Notes: a model not told the origin generated them from the letters alone. A stretch of DNA of 64,000 bases from an uncultured Pelagibacteraceae bacterium (GCA_902613755.1 CACMIH010000005.1:88805-152804), one strand, 5' to 3'; shown: positions 43,913 through 53,633, counted from the stretch's first letter. Numbers and translations: made by a program.

Positions 43913-46291
43913 CTATGCTGCTTTTGCGTTAGATTTTTTTAAATTTTTACAAGCCTTCCAAACTTTTTCAGCTGTAGCTGGCATAGTAACCTCTTGTCCA
44001 CCTAAGGCATCAATTACAGCATTCATCACGGTAGGTGGTGCTGCTATTGCTCCCGCTTCTCCACAACCTTTAACTCCTAAAGGATTTGTGGTTGCATGTG
44101 TGCAAGTATAACCAATGTTGAACTCAGGAAAATTATCTGCACGTGGCATCGTATAATCCATATAAGATCCAGTCATCAACTGACCTGTTTCATCATACTC
44201 TGCATTTTCATACAATGCTTGACCAATACCTTGAGCAAGACCACCATGAACTTGTCCTTCGACAACCATTGGATTAATTATTCTTCCAAAATCATCGCAA
44301 GCTGTATATTTTTCTAGCTTCACATGACCTGTTTCTGGATCTATCTCAACTTCAGCAATATGTGTTCCTGCTGGAAAAGAAAAGTTTGAAGGATCATAAA
44401 AAGAAGTTTCTTTTAAACCAGGCTCATCACCTTCTGGCAATGGAGATTTCATTTCATCTCTTACACCCGGTAAATAACAAGCAAAAGCTACTTCTCCTAT
44501 TGTTTTCTTTTTATTTGATTTAGAAACAATAAATTCACCATCTTTAAACTCAACATCTTCTGGATTTGCCTCTAACATTTTTGCTGTAACTCTTTTACCT
44601 TTTTCAACTATTTTTTTACAAGCATTAACGATTGCGATACCACCAACAGCTAAAGATCTAGAACCGTATGTTCCCATACCAAATGTTCCTTTATCTGTAT
44701 CTCCATGAACGATATCTATATTTTCTATTGGTACACCTAACTCATCAGCTGCTATTTGAGCAAAAGTTGTTTGGTGACTTTGTCCATGACTATGTGAACC
44801 TGTGTAAACAGTGACTTGTCCAGTTGGATTAAATCTAACCTCTGCAGATTCCCATAATCCAACTCCACATCCTAAAGACATTACAGCAGCTGAAGGAGCA
44901 ATACCGCATGCTTCAAAATATGAAGTAACACCTATTCCTCTTAGTTTTCCTTTGGCTTCAGACTCTTTTCTTCTTGCCTCAAAACCTTTGTAGTCTGCCA
45001 TCTGTTTTGCCTTTTCCATTCCAGCAACATAATCGCCAGAATCTACAGTATGAACTAATGTTTGTTTAAAAGGAAATGCTGTAGGGAAATTTTTAATTCT
45101 AAGTTCAGTTTTATCTATCCCTAATTCCATTGAGGCTTTTTCAACTAATCTTTCAATAGTGTATGTAGCCTCTGGTCTTCCTGCACCTCTATAAGCATCT
45201 ACTGGAGCTGTATTTGTATATACAGCTTTGACATTTGTATAAGCTGCTGGAATTTCATAAACTCCAGTTGCACAAGGTCCAAATAAATAAGTCGGTGTCA
45301 CTGTACCAAATACTCGAGCATAAGCTCCAAGGTTTGCTATGGTCTCATTTTTAAAACCAAGAAACTTTCCATCTTTAGTAACCGCTAATTCTGCATGAGT
45401 TACATGATCTCTTCCATGTATGTCAGTTAAAAAAGATTCTGATCTTTCTGCAACCCACTTTATAGCTCTATTAATTTTTTTAGCTGCCCAGCTACAAACA
45501 ATATCTTCGTTGTAGACATTAATTTTTGAACCAAAACCACCGCCAACATCTGGAGCTACAACTCTTAACTTATGTTCAGGAGCTACATTTCCAAAAGCAG
45601 ACATTATCAATCTTGATAAATGTGGATTTTGACTTGTTGTATATAAAGTAATCTCTTCAGATGCTGCATTGTAATCGGCAACACATGCTCTTGGCTCCAT
45701 TGCATTTGGAATTAATCTATTATTAATAATATCAATAGAAATTACTTTATCAGCCTTATCAAATGCTTCTTTAACTTTTTGTCTATCTCCTAATAACCAG
45801 TCAAAACAAAGATTTTTATCGATGCCTTCATGAATAGTATCTCCATTCATAGCATCCGCAGTACTTGTAACTGCTTTTAATACTTTGTAATCAACTTCAA
45901 CTTTTTCCGCAGCTTCTTTTGCTTCTGCTAAACTTTCAGCAATTACAACTGCAACAGGATCTCCAACAAAATTTACATTATCTTTAGCTAACGGAGGGTT
46001 TCCAGGACATTTCATTTCTGTACCATCTTCACTTCTGATTGCCCAGCCCGCAATTAAACCTCCAATTTTATCATCTGCTATTTCTTTGCCTGTAAGTATG
46101 CTTACTACTCCTGATGATTTTAAAGCTTTATCAATATTTAATTTTTTAATAGATGCTCTTGCATGTGGAGACCTAACAAAAATCGCGTAAGTTTGATTTG
46201 CTAAATTAATATCTGCTGTGTATCTGCCTTTACCAGTTAAAAATCTTTTATCCTCTTTTCTCTCAACTCTAGAACCTACTAAACTTGCCAT
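43913..46291 (-). CDS. coxL: CoxL-type molybdenum hydroxylase large subunit, form II
   Basis: 792 aa catalytic subunit of the xanthine dehydrogenase/aerobic CO dehydrogenase family. The active-site loop reads AYRGAGR at residues 366-372, the form II signature; true CO dehydrogenases (form I) carry AYXCSFR with the Cys that holds copper. GGGFGSKINVY, GSHSHGQSHQTTFAQIAADEL and the catalytic Glu in GCGEAGAIAAPP are intact. Form II enzymes have been linked to several small heterocycles and aldehydes, and CO use is doubtful. Cytoplasmic. Confidence 0.88.
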   Translation of the reverse strand: MASLVGSRVERKEDKRFLTGKGRYTADINLANQTYAIFVRSPHARASIKKLNIDKALKSSGVVSILTGKEIADDKIGGLIAGWAIRSEDGTEMKCPGNPPLAKDNVNFVGDPVAVVIAESLAEAKEAAEKVEVDYKVLKAVTSTADAMNGDTIHEGIDKNLCFDWLLGDRQKVKEAFDKADKVISIDIINNRLIPNAMEPRACVADYNAASEEITLYTTSQNPHLSRLIMSAFGNVAPEHKLRVVAPDVGGGFGSKINVYNEDIVCSWAAKKINRAIKWVAERSESFLTDIHGRDHVTHAELAVTKDGKFLGFKNETIANLGAYARVFGTVTPTYLFGPCATGVYEIPAAYTNVKAVYTNTAPVDAYRGAGRPEATYTIERLVEKASMELGIDKTELRIKNFPTAFPFKQTLVHTVDSGDYVAGMEKAKQMADYKGFEARRKESEAKGKLRGIGVTSYFEACGIAPSAAVMSLGCGVGLWESAEVRFNPTGQVTVYTGSHSHGQSHQTTFAQIAADELGVPIENIDIVHGDTDKGTFGMGTYGSRSLAVGGIAIVNACKKIVEKGKRVTAKMLEANPEDVEFKDGEFIVSKSNKKKTIGEVAFACYLPGVRDEMKSPLPEGDEPGLKETSFYDPSNFSFPAGTHIAEVEIDPETGHVKLEKYTACDDFGRIINPMVVEGQVHGGLAQGIGQALYENAEYDETGQLMTGSYMDYTMPRADNFPEFNIGYTCTHATTNPLGVKGCGEAGAIAAPPTVMNAVIDALGGQEVTMPATAEKVWKACKNLKKSNAKAA

Positions 46292-46311
46292 TTACTTTTT
46301 CCTCCTTAAAA

Positions 46312-46773
46312 TTACATTTTTGTTGATGCTTCTTTAACCGCGGCAACAATATTTTGATATCCTGTACATCTGCAAATATTTCCTTCTAACCAATCTCTAA
46401 TTTCTGTGTCTGATGGTTTTTTGTTTTTTTGCAAAAGATCAACTGCGCTCATAACCATTCCTGGAGTACAAAAACCACACTGTAAGCCATGAAGTTTTTT
46501 GAACGCTTCTTGCATTGGATGCATTTTTCCATTTGTTTCTAAACCTTCAATTGTTGTAACTTTTGATCCATTAACATCAGCTGCTAAAGCCGTACAACTT
46601 TTTAAAGAATTTCCATCAACATGAACTACACATGCTCCGCATTGACTAGTATCACATCCAATATGTGTACCTGTTAGCTGTAAATGCTCTCTTAAAAATG
46701 TAGATAGTAAAGTGTTATCAGGAGCTTCTTTTTCAAATTTTCTTCCATTAACTTCTAATGAAATTTTACCCAT
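46312..46773 (-). CDS. coxS: CoxS-type 2Fe-2S subunit of a molybdenum hydroxylase
   Basis: 153 aa with two 2Fe-2S clusters: plant-type [21 protein letters not shown] (in pieces) near residues 40-60 and CGFCTPGMV ... CRCTGYQN near residues 100-140. It carries electrons from molybdenum to the FAD subunit. It is first of the S-L-M-xdhC-xdhC-mocA operon. Confidence 0.92.
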   Translation of the reverse strand: MGKISLEVNGRKFEKEAPDNTLLSTFLREHLQLTGTHIGCDTSQCGACVVHVDGNSLKSCTALAADVNGSKVTTIEGLETNGKMHPMQEAFKKLHGLQCGFCTPGMVMSAVDLLQKNKKPSDTEIRDWLEGNICRCTGYQNIVAAVKEASTKM

Positions 46774-46860
46774 AATCTCTCCTTATAAATAATATTTAGA
46801 TTTAATCATTTTGAGAATATGAAGGCAAGTGTCAAATTGAACACTACTTGGACTAGAATT

Positions 46861-47427
46861 TTATTTTAAAAACATCCAATAAATTAAGAAAATTCCTAGA
46901 AGTACTGCGGCTGTTAAATATCTATAATTAATTTTTGTTTCAGGTACTTTTCCATTATCTGAGTCAGTTATCTCGATAGTTTCATTTTTTTCAGAAGAAA
47001 TTAATTCAGAAAATTTACCAAAAAAAATATCTGCCATTTTTTTTGCTGTCATATCTATAAGTCTTGAACCTACTTGTGCAATTTTACCACCTACTTGTGC
47101 TTCAACAGAATAAACTAAATTTGTTCCAGTGTCTGTATCCTCAAGTTTAACTTCAGCTTCTCCTGAGGCAAAGCCAACTAGAGAGTTTCCAGATCCTAAT
47201 ATCTTATAGCTGTTAGGAGGATTTAAATCTTTTAATTCAATGTCACCAGAAAAGGTTGCATTAAAAGGTCCAATTTTATTTGTAGCTTTTGCAGAAAATT
47301 CAGTATCAGATTTTTTATTAAATTCTTCACATCCCGGGATTGCTTGTTTAAGTATTTCTGGATCATTTAAAGCTTCCCAAACTTTTTGTTTTTCTAAATT
47401 AATTTTATAAGATCCTGTTAATTTCAT
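46861..47427 (-). CDS. coxG: CoxG-like SRPBCC protein with C-terminal membrane anchor
   Basis: 188 aa. Residues 1 to about 145 form the SRPBCC lipid/ligand-binding fold (LTGSYKINLEKQKVWEALND, AIPGCEEF, VGGKIAQVGSRLID). About residues 167-187 (YLTAAVLLGIFLIYWMFL) form one membrane segment. CoxG is known to tether the Cox enzyme to the membrane; a lipid-extracting role for quinone-coupled hydrogenases has been described for a relative. 87 bases ahead of coxS on the same strand, 21 bases from the divergent DUF1244 gene. Confidence 0.82.
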   Translation of the reverse strand: MKLTGSYKINLEKQKVWEALNDPEILKQAIPGCEEFNKKSDTEFSAKATNKIGPFNATFSGDIELKDLNPPNSYKILGSGNSLVGFASGEAEVKLEDTDTGTNLVYSVEAQVGGKIAQVGSRLIDMTAKKMADIFFGKFSELISSEKNETIEITDSDNGKVPETKINYRYLTAAVLLGIFLIYWMFLK

Positions 47428-47448
47428 AAATTAAACATATAATAAATT

Positions 47449-47694
47449 ATGGACGAAAATACAAAAAAAGAATTACAATCTGCAGCTTTTGAAAGATTAA
47501 TTTCTCATCTTAGAGAAAGAAAAGATGTACAAAATATAGATCTAATGAATCTTGCAGGTTTTTGTAGAAACTGTCTTTCTAAGTGGTACAGAGAAGAAGC
47601 GGGGAAAAAAGGGATTGAAATTTCTGATCCTGATGCAAGAGAACATGTTTACGGGATGCCTTATTCTGAATGGAAAGATAAATATCAAAAATAA
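47449..47694 (+). CDS. DUF1244 family protein
   Basis: 81 aa. The family core NLAGFCRNCLSKWYREEA and DAREHVYGMPYSEWK is complete. The Cys-Arg-Asn-Cys could bind metal, but the family function is unknown. Widespread in alpha- and gammaproteobacteria. It ends one base before the stop of the convergent moaB. Confidence 0.8.
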   Translation: MDENTKKELQSAAFERLISHLRERKDVQNIDLMNLAGFCRNCLSKWYREEAGKKGIEISDPDAREHVYGMPYSEWKDKYQK

Positions 47695-48195
47695 TTATTT
47701 CTCTTTAAGTCTAGGGAATAATTCTACAAAATTACAGGGTTTATGATTAACGTCTAATTGATGCTTTAAAATTCCATCCCATGCATCAGTTACACCGCCT
47801 GATGATCCAGGTAATGCAAATATATATTTACCATTAGATATAGCTGCACAAGCTCTAGATTGTATAGAGGATGTTCCAACTGTTTTTAGACTTATTGTTC
47901 TAAATACCTCCCCAAATCCAGGTATATGTTTATCTGCAATTTCATTAACTGCTTCAGGAGTTATATCTCTTCCAGTAAGACCTGTTCCTCCCGTAGTTAT
48001 TATAACATCTATCTCTTTCTGATTAGTCCATTCTTTTAAAATTTTTACAATATCTTCTTTATTGTCTTTACAAATTTTTCGATCAATTAATTGATGTTTG
48101 GCTTCTTTAATTTTTTCAACCAAGATTGCACCCGATTTATCATTATCAAATGTTCTTGTATCTGTTACAGTTAATAAAGCTATATTTACATCCAT
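47695..48195 (-). CDS. moaB: MoaB/Mog-family molybdopterin adenylyltransferase
   Basis: 166 aa. LTVTDTRTFDNDKSG, TTGGTGLTGRDITPEA and the FALPGSSGGVTDAW block are the MoaB/MogA fold. It adenylates molybdopterin before metal insertion. It completes the island except for MoeA, which is not in the window. It is divergent from the TSUP gene with only nine bases between start codons. Confidence 0.88.
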   Translation of the reverse strand: MDVNIALLTVTDTRTFDNDKSGAILVEKIKEAKHQLIDRKICKDNKEDIVKILKEWTNQKEIDVIITTGGTGLTGRDITPEAVNEIADKHIPGFGEVFRTISLKTVGTSSIQSRACAAISNGKYIFALPGSSGGVTDAWDGILKHQLDVNHKPCNFVELFPRLKEK

Positions 48196-48204
48196 AATTT
48201 AAAA

Positions 48205-48951
48205 ATGATTATATTATCAATTCTTTTCTTTGTAACTGCATTAATATACTCAAGTGTTGGTTTTGGGGGAGGCTCAACATATCTCGCAATACTTTTAATT
48301 TGGGGTGTGCCTTACACAATATTTCCCGTTATAGCCCTTGTATGTAATATTATTGTTGTATCTGGTAATTCTATTAATTTTATAAGATCTAAGAATATAA
48401 ACTTTAATTTACTTTTTCCTTATTTAATTGGCTCCATACCTTTTGCCTTTATTGGAGGATCGATAAAAATTGAAAAAAGTTTATTTGAGATTTTATTATT
48501 TTGTGTTTTGTTGGTTGCAGGCATTTTTTTATTAATTGAAAGTAAATCTTTTAATAAAGAGCAAATTAAAATTAATAAAATACCAAGATTAATCTCAATT
48601 TCTTTTGGATCGATAATTGGCTTTATTTCAGGCATAGTAGGAATTGGTGGAGGAATTTTTTTAAGCCCTCTTCTATTTTTAATGAAAGCTGGATACCCTA
48701 AGCATATCACCAGCAGTGCATCTTTATTTATATTAATCAATTCTATCTTTGGAATAGCTGGACAGCTGACAAAAGATCAGGTTTTAGATCAAGTTATTAG
48801 CTATTGGCCATTATTTTTATCGGTACTTATTGGAGGACAAATTGGTAGCTTATTAAACATTAAATTTTTATCGAATAAAATTTTAGCTCTACTAACTTCT
48901 TTTCTTGTAATTTTTGTCGCAATAAGAATGGGGATTAAACTTATTGCTTAA
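48205..48951 (+). CDS. TSUP (TauE/SafE) family membrane exporter
   Basis: 248 aa, about eight membrane segments, with the family repeat YSSVGFGGGSTYLAI at the start and FISGIVGIGGGIFLSPLLFL in the second half. Members export sulfite, sulfoacetate or similar anions. Its place beside the molybdenum island might fit sulfite handling, but no sulfite-producing gene is present here. Confidence 0.8.
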   Translation: MIILSILFFVTALIYSSVGFGGGSTYLAILLIWGVPYTIFPVIALVCNIIVVSGNSINFIRSKNINFNLLFPYLIGSIPFAFIGGSIKIEKSLFEILLFCVLLVAGIFLLIESKSFNKEQIKINKIPRLISISFGSIIGFISGIVGIGGGIFLSPLLFLMKAGYPKHITSSASLFILINSIFGIAGQLTKDQVLDQVISYWPLFLSVLIGGQIGSLLNIKFLSNKILALLTSFLVIFVAIRMGIKLIA

Positions 48952-48963
48952 TCTTGAATAAAT

Positions 48964-48987
48964 ATGCTTTTAATATATTTAAAGCAT
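48964..48987 (+). repeat. small hairpin abutting the next start codon
   Basis: ATGCTTT pairs with AAAGCAT (7 pairs, 10-base loop), one base before the ATG at 48989. It may end the TSUP transcript or affect translation of the next gene. No T tract follows. Confidence 0.35.
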
Positions 48988-48988
48988 T

Positions 48989-49579
48989 ATGAAAAATATT
49001 AAGCCTTTTGGTCCATCAATTGGAAAAACAAAAATTTCAAAGAAATTTTTAAATATCTTAAACAATGAGATTGATAATAAAGTTTTAACAAAAAATAATG
49101 ATTATAGTTCTAAATTAGCCAGTCAAATTAAAAAAGAAATTAAAATTTCAAATAATTTTATAAAAAAGAATTTAGAGAGAGAAATAAAAAAAAATATCAA
49201 AGATTTTCTTAAAAATGAAAAAATTAAAAAAGTTAAAAATGTAAAAATATTAAATTTATGGGTAGTTAGTCAATTTAAAGATGAATATAACCCTATTCAT
49301 TATCATGATGGAGATATATCTGGTGTGGGTTATTTAAAAGTCCCAAAAAATATGACTAAAAATAAACTTTTAAAAAATAAAAAAGATAAGACTAATGGCA
49401 CAATTGATTTTATAAACGGACAAAGGGGTTTTTTAAGCAGAAGTATTTTTAATATTGTGCCTAAAGAAAGAGACTTGATAATTTTTCCAAACTATTTGAT
49501 GCATACTGCATATCCATTTAATATTAATGCTGAAAGAAGATCTTTTTCTTTTAATGCTAAAATCATTCTTAGAAAATAA
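48989..49579 (+). CDS. putative 2-oxoglutarate/Fe(II) oxygenase (TIGR02466-like)
   Basis: 196 aa. PIHYHDGDISGVGYLKVP gives His-x-Asp iron ligands (His in YHD), LIIFPNYLMHTAYPF the distal His, and RRSFSFNAKI the Arg for 2-oxoglutarate. The N-terminal half is very lysine- and asparagine-rich and lacks known motifs. Substrate unknown. The last base overlaps the homocysteine methyltransferase ATG. Confidence 0.6.
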   Translation: MKNIKPFGPSIGKTKISKKFLNILNNEIDNKVLTKNNDYSSKLASQIKKEIKISNNFIKKNLEREIKKNIKDFLKNEKIKKVKNVKILNLWVVSQFKDEYNPIHYHDGDISGVGYLKVPKNMTKNKLLKNKKDKTNGTIDFINGQRGFLSRSIFNIVPKERDLIIFPNYLMHTAYPFNINAERRSFSFNAKIILRK

Positions 49580-50484
49580 TGATTAACAAAGATTTTTTTA
49601 AAAAAATTAGAATATTAGATGGAGGAATGGGTCAAGAATTACTTGCAAGAGGGATGAAGCCAAATTCAACTTTATGGAGTGCTAATGCAATATTAGATGA
49701 AAATTATCATCAACTTGTTTTAGACACACATGTTGATTTCATAAAAGCTGGTGCAGAAATCATTGTCACAACAACTTTTGCTACACGGCAAAAACGTTTA
49801 AAAGAGAATAATCTTTTAGATAAATTTGAATATTTAAATCAAAAAGCAGGTGAAATTGCTCAAACTGCAAAACGAAAATTTCCCAATACTTATATTGCTG
49901 GTGGTATACCTCCACAAAATTTAACCTATGAGGCAGATGATAGAGATGAGGTCGAAATTACAGAAAACTTTAATAGTCAAGCAAAGGCGTTAAATCCATA
50001 TGTTGATTTTTTTTACTTTGATGTTTGGAGCAGTGTTAAAGAGGTTAAGTGTGGAATTGAGGCTATAAAAGAATTTAAAAAACCATATTTAATTGGATTA
50101 CATGTATCTGAAGGAACAACTTTACCAAGTGGGGAAAAGATCAAAGATGTCAAAAAAATAATTGATGAAAACGCTCTTGGAGTGCTGTTGTCTTGTGTTT
50201 CTCCCGAAAATTTTGAGAAAAACTTAAAAGAATTAAAAAGCTTAAATATACCATTTGGTTTCAAATTAAATGGTTTTGTTACCACTAAACTAAGAGAAAG
50301 TTACACATCAGTTTTTTTAGGAAAAAAATCTAATCCAAATGAAATTTTAGGAAAAAGACAAGATTTGACACCAATTAAAATTCAAGAAATTGCTAAAAAA
50401 TTTAAAGACGCTGGGGCAACTATTCTTGGGGGATGCTGTGAAACAAGTCCTTCACATATAAAAGCAATAGCAAAGCTTAAGTAA
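49579..50484 (+). CDS. mmuM: homocysteine S-methyltransferase family protein
   Basis: 301 aa. ILDGGMGQELLARG, VTTTFATRQKRLKE and zinc-binding cysteines in LLSCVSPEN and GGCCETSPSHI are the family marks. It transfers a methyl group from S-methylmethionine, S-adenosylmethionine or a betaine to homocysteine, giving methionine. It overlaps the convergent EamA gene by eight bases. Confidence 0.83.
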   Translation: MINKDFFKKIRILDGGMGQELLARGMKPNSTLWSANAILDENYHQLVLDTHVDFIKAGAEIIVTTTFATRQKRLKENNLLDKFEYLNQKAGEIAQTAKRKFPNTYIAGGIPPQNLTYEADDRDEVEITENFNSQAKALNPYVDFFYFDVWSSVKEVKCGIEAIKEFKKPYLIGLHVSEGTTLPSGEKIKDVKKIIDENALGVLLSCVSPENFEKNLKELKSLNIPFGFKLNGFVTTKLRESYTSVFLGKKSNPNEILGKRQDLTPIKIQEIAKKFKDAGATILGGCCETSPSHIKAIAKLK

Positions 50485-51364
50485 CGTTTTTATAATCTGC
50501 TTTTCTTGCTAAATATATTCCAATAAATACAGCAATTAATGCAACTATAATTTTTGAGGTAATTATTTCATTTAGAAATATGTATCCTAAAATAATTCCA
50601 AATATTGGAATGATATATGAAACTTGTGAATGAAATATGAGGCCATTTGTTTTTAAAATTCTGAATCTCAATAACCATGCTATCCCGGTAGGAAAAATTC
50701 CTAAATATATTACCGATATAATAGAGTCTGTTGAAGGATTTAACATCCAAGGTTTTTCAAAAATTAAAGTGAATGGAAGAAGTATAATTGTTGACCAAAT
50801 TAAAATTGAACCTGTAACATTTTCATTTTCTTTATTGCTTATTTTTAAGGTTATTACTCCTCCAATTACATAGCAAGTTGATCCAAGTAGAATTAAAAGT
50901 GCAGCAACAAAGTTATTTTTATTTATTAAAAAGTCATCTGAAAACAAAAATACTATTCCTGAAAATCCTATTAATAATCCAATAGTTTTTAATAAGTTAA
51001 ATTTTTCTCCTTTTAAAAAAAAGTGAGCTAGAACTGTTGAACTTAATGGTGTTGTGGACATCAAGATAGCTGCTAAGTTACTTTGAACAAAATTCACTCC
51101 ATAAGATATTAGTATGAATGGAATAACTAAATTTATCAATCCAATGATTGCAAACCACTTCCAGTCTTTTGAGAATGCTTCAATTTTTATATTTTTATAA
51201 AAGCATAAAATTAAAACTGGTATAGCTCCTAAAAAAGATCTTAAAAAACCTATTGTAATAGGTCCAAATGAGTATGTGGCAATCTTTATATTAAAAAAAG
51301 CAGACGCCCATATTAATGACAACAATGTCAACATCAGATAATCAACTAATTGTGGTTTTCTCAT
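50477..51364 (-). CDS. EamA/DMT-family transporter
   Basis: 295 aa, ten membrane segments in two EamA repeats (LLSLIWASAFFNIKIA ... and SQVSYIIPIFGIILGYIFLNE). Probably exports amino acids or other metabolites. Its start overlaps the YbaK stop by four bases (ATGA), so they are co-transcribed. Confidence 0.82.
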   Translation of the reverse strand: MRKPQLVDYLMLTLLSLIWASAFFNIKIATYSFGPITIGFLRSFLGAIPVLILCFYKNIKIEAFSKDWKWFAIIGLINLVIPFILISYGVNFVQSNLAAILMSTTPLSSTVLAHFFLKGEKFNLLKTIGLLIGFSGIVFLFSDDFLINKNNFVAALLILLGSTCYVIGGVITLKISNKENENVTGSILIWSTIILLPFTLIFEKPWMLNPSTDSIISVIYLGIFPTGIAWLLRFRILKTNGLIFHSQVSYIIPIFGIILGYIFLNEIITSKIIVALIAVFIGIYLARKADYKNVT

Positions 51365-51843
51365 TCTGTTATTTTGTTTACCTCACCAGAGGTTAAAGTA
51401 ATTAAATTTTCAAAATTTATTTCGAAAACTGCATTAGGATGACCTGCAGCTGCAAAAATAGAAGAAAATCTATTTAAAGTTTCATCAATAAAAATTTTTA
51501 TTTTTGTTAAATGTCCTGTTGGAGATACTCCGCCTATTGTATATCCAGTAATTTTTTTTACATCTTCTGGGTTCGCCATTGAAACATCTTTTTCATCTAA
51601 GATTTTTTTTAATTTATTTAATGAACACCTTTTATCTCCAGAAACTAAACATAAAACAAAACTATCCCCTGCTTTAAAAAGTAAGCTTTTGACAATGGCC
51701 CCCACTTTGCAACCTAAAGCTGTAGCTGCATCGTTAGCGGTTCTGGCAGTTTGCTCTAAAACAATCACTTTAAGATCTGGATTAAATTGTTTAAGCGATT
51801 TTTCTGCTCTAATAACTGGCTCTTTGTTTAGTATTGAATTCAC
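51361..51843 (-). CDS. YbaK/EbsC aminoacyl-tRNA deacylase
   Basis: 160 aa editing-domain protein. TARTANDAATALGCKVGAIVKSLLF, VSGDKRCSLNKLKK and IGGVSPTGH are the YbaK/ProX-type block, with the catalytic Lys in IVKS. It hydrolyses mischarged Cys-tRNA(Pro) or similar. It is divergent from glnA with 137 bases between. Confidence 0.85.
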   Translation of the reverse strand: MNSILNKEPVIRAEKSLKQFNPDLKVIVLEQTARTANDAATALGCKVGAIVKSLLFKAGDSFVLCLVSGDKRCSLNKLKKILDEKDVSMANPEDVKKITGYTIGGVSPTGHLTKIKIFIDETLNRFSSIFAAAGHPNAVFEINFENLITLTSGEVNKITE

Positions 51844-51906
51844 AAGTTTAATAAATTTATTATTTTAGTGACTAATTACACTACTTATGTGAAAATTGCA
51901 TAGGTG

Positions 51907-51921
51907 TTATTTATTAAATAA
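51907..51921. promoter_or_regulatory. 15-base A/T palindrome upstream of glnA
   Basis: TTATTTATTAAATAA is a perfect palindrome around a central base, 60 bases before the glnA ATG in the ybaK/glnA spacer. It could be an operator, but A/T content makes chance likely. I see no sigma-54 box or NtrC site here. Confidence 0.25.
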
Positions 51922-51980
51922 GCAATATTTATAGGTATTTTTTTGCTAATTAGGCCAAACAAAATTATATAGGAGACAAA

Positions 51981-53387
51981 ATGAGTGCAGTAAACGTTTT
52001 GAAATTTATTAAAGAAAAGGAAGCAGAATTTGTGGATCTTAGGTTCACTGATCCAAGAGGAAAATTGCAACATTTAACAATGGATACTTCAGTAGTTGAC
52101 GAAGGTATGTTAAACGAAGGTGTATTTTTTGATGGTTCATCAATTGCCGGTTGGAAAGCAATTAACGAATCTGACATGATTTTAAAACCTGATACAGCAA
52201 GAATGTTCATGGATCCTTTTACGTCTCATAATACCGTAGTTTTGTTTTGTGATATTCTAGATGCAATTAAAAAAGATCCTTATGAAAGAGATCCAAGGGG
52301 TGTTGCTAAAAAAGCTGAAGAATATTTAAAAGCTTCAGGTATTGGTGATAAAGCCTTTTTTGGACCTGAGCCAGAATTTTTTGTGTTTGACGATGTAAGA
52401 ATCAAAAATGATATGAATGAGTGTGGATTTAAATTAGATAGTAAAGAAGGTCCTTACAACTCAGGTAAAGAATATGAAAATGGAAATATGGGTCATAGAC
52501 CTCAAATTAAAGGAGGATATTTCCCTGTGCCACCAGTTGATAGTGAACAAGACATGCGTGGTGAATATCTTAAAAATTTAAAAGAAGTTGGTATTAAAGT
52601 TGAAAAACATCATCATGAAGTAGCTCCTAGTCAGCACGAACTTGGAATGTATTTTGGAACTTTAGTTAATCAAGCAGATAACGTGCAGTTATATAAATAT
52701 GTTGTGCAAATGGTTACACATTCATTTGGAAAAACTGCAACATTTATGCCAAAACCAGTTGCTGGTGACAATGGTTCAGGTATGCACATCCACCAATCTA
52801 TTTGGAAAGGTGATACACCGGTATTTTCAGGTGATGCTTATGCAGGTTTGAGTGAAACTGCTTTACATTATATTGGTGGAATTTTAAAACATGCTAAAGC
52901 AATTAATGCATTTGCTAACTCTACAACAAACAGTTACAAAAGATTAATTCCAGGTTTTGAAGCACCAGTTCTTCTTGCATATTCAGCTAGAAATAGATCT
53001 GCTTCATGTAGAATACCAATCACATTAAGTAAAAAAGGTGCAAGATGTGAAATTAGATTCCCAGATGCTGCTGGAAACCCATATTTAACTTTTGCAGCAA
53101 TGTTGATGGCAGGTATTGATGGAATTAAAAATAAAATTCATCCAGGTGAGTCTTTTGATAAAGATTTATATGAATTACCACCAGAAGAGGTTAAAGCTAT
53201 CCCAACAGTTTGTGGTTCTTTAAGAGAAGCAATGGAAAGTTTAGATAAAGACAGAGAGTTTTTAACTCAAGGGGGTGTATTTACTGATGATCAGATTGAT
53301 GCTTACATTGCTCTGAAGTTTGAAGAAATACACAGATTTGAGCATGCACCTCATCCTGTGGAGTTTGAGATGTATTACAGTAGCTAA
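51981..53387 (+). CDS. glnA: glutamine synthetase type I
   Basis: 468 aa, class I-beta. Catalytic loops [33 protein letters not shown] and [13 protein letters not shown] are complete. Tyr397 in [11 protein letters not shown] is the adenylylation site at the same number as in E. coli, so GlnE-type control is expected. A good ataggaga ribosome-binding site precedes the ATG. It is the main ammonium assimilation enzyme. Confidence 0.97.
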   Translation: MSAVNVLKFIKEKEAEFVDLRFTDPRGKLQHLTMDTSVVDEGMLNEGVFFDGSSIAGWKAINESDMILKPDTARMFMDPFTSHNTVVLFCDILDAIKKDPYERDPRGVAKKAEEYLKASGIGDKAFFGPEPEFFVFDDVRIKNDMNECGFKLDSKEGPYNSGKEYENGNMGHRPQIKGGYFPVPPVDSEQDMRGEYLKNLKEVGIKVEKHHHEVAPSQHELGMYFGTLVNQADNVQLYKYVVQMVTHSFGKTATFMPKPVAGDNGSGMHIHQSIWKGDTPVFSGDAYAGLSETALHYIGGILKHAKAINAFANSTTNSYKRLIPGFEAPVLLAYSARNRSASCRIPITLSKKGARCEIRFPDAAGNPYLTFAAMLMAGIDGIKNKIHPGESFDKDLYELPPEEVKAIPTVCGSLREAMESLDKDREFLTQGGVFTDDQIDAYIALKFEEIHRFEHAPHPVEFEMYYSS

Positions 53388-53396
53388 TAGACTTTA

Positions 53397-53567
53397 TTAC
53401 TGTTTGGTTGTTGCAATTGAATCTTTGTTAATACCTTTTTTGACTACGTAATCTTGTGTGCCGTTCGCACCGGTTTCAACTTCTTTACGTAGTTCTTTAA
53501 AGAATGTTTTTTCCTTTAAAGAGTCTTTTAAGTTTTTAACAAGATTTTTAAACTCAAATTTGTTCAT
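53397..53567 (-). CDS. small lysine-rich protein, 56 aa
   Basis: I start it at the ATG at 53565-53567 (MNKFEFKNLV), since the longer in-frame form adds an unlikely hydrophobic leader. Sequence: a charged helix (about residues 7-31), then NGTQDYVVKKGINKDSIATTKQ (in pieces). I do not recognise it. It ends ten bases from the convergent glnA stop, with 66 bases to sufA upstream. A coding role is plausible but not proved. Confidence 0.5.
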   Translation of the reverse strand: MNKFEFKNLVKNLKDSLKEKTFFKELRKEVETGANGTQDYVVKKGINKDSIATTKQ

Positions 53568-53633
53568 ATAGAATCTATATATTAGATATGCATATAATGC
53601 AATACTGATATGCAATTTATAGGATAATACAAC

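Noticed and set aside
51844..51980. Sigma-54 promoter or NtrC sites in front of glnA
   Set aside because: I found no GG-N10-GC promoter pair and no convincing NtrC half-sites; only an A/T palindrome.
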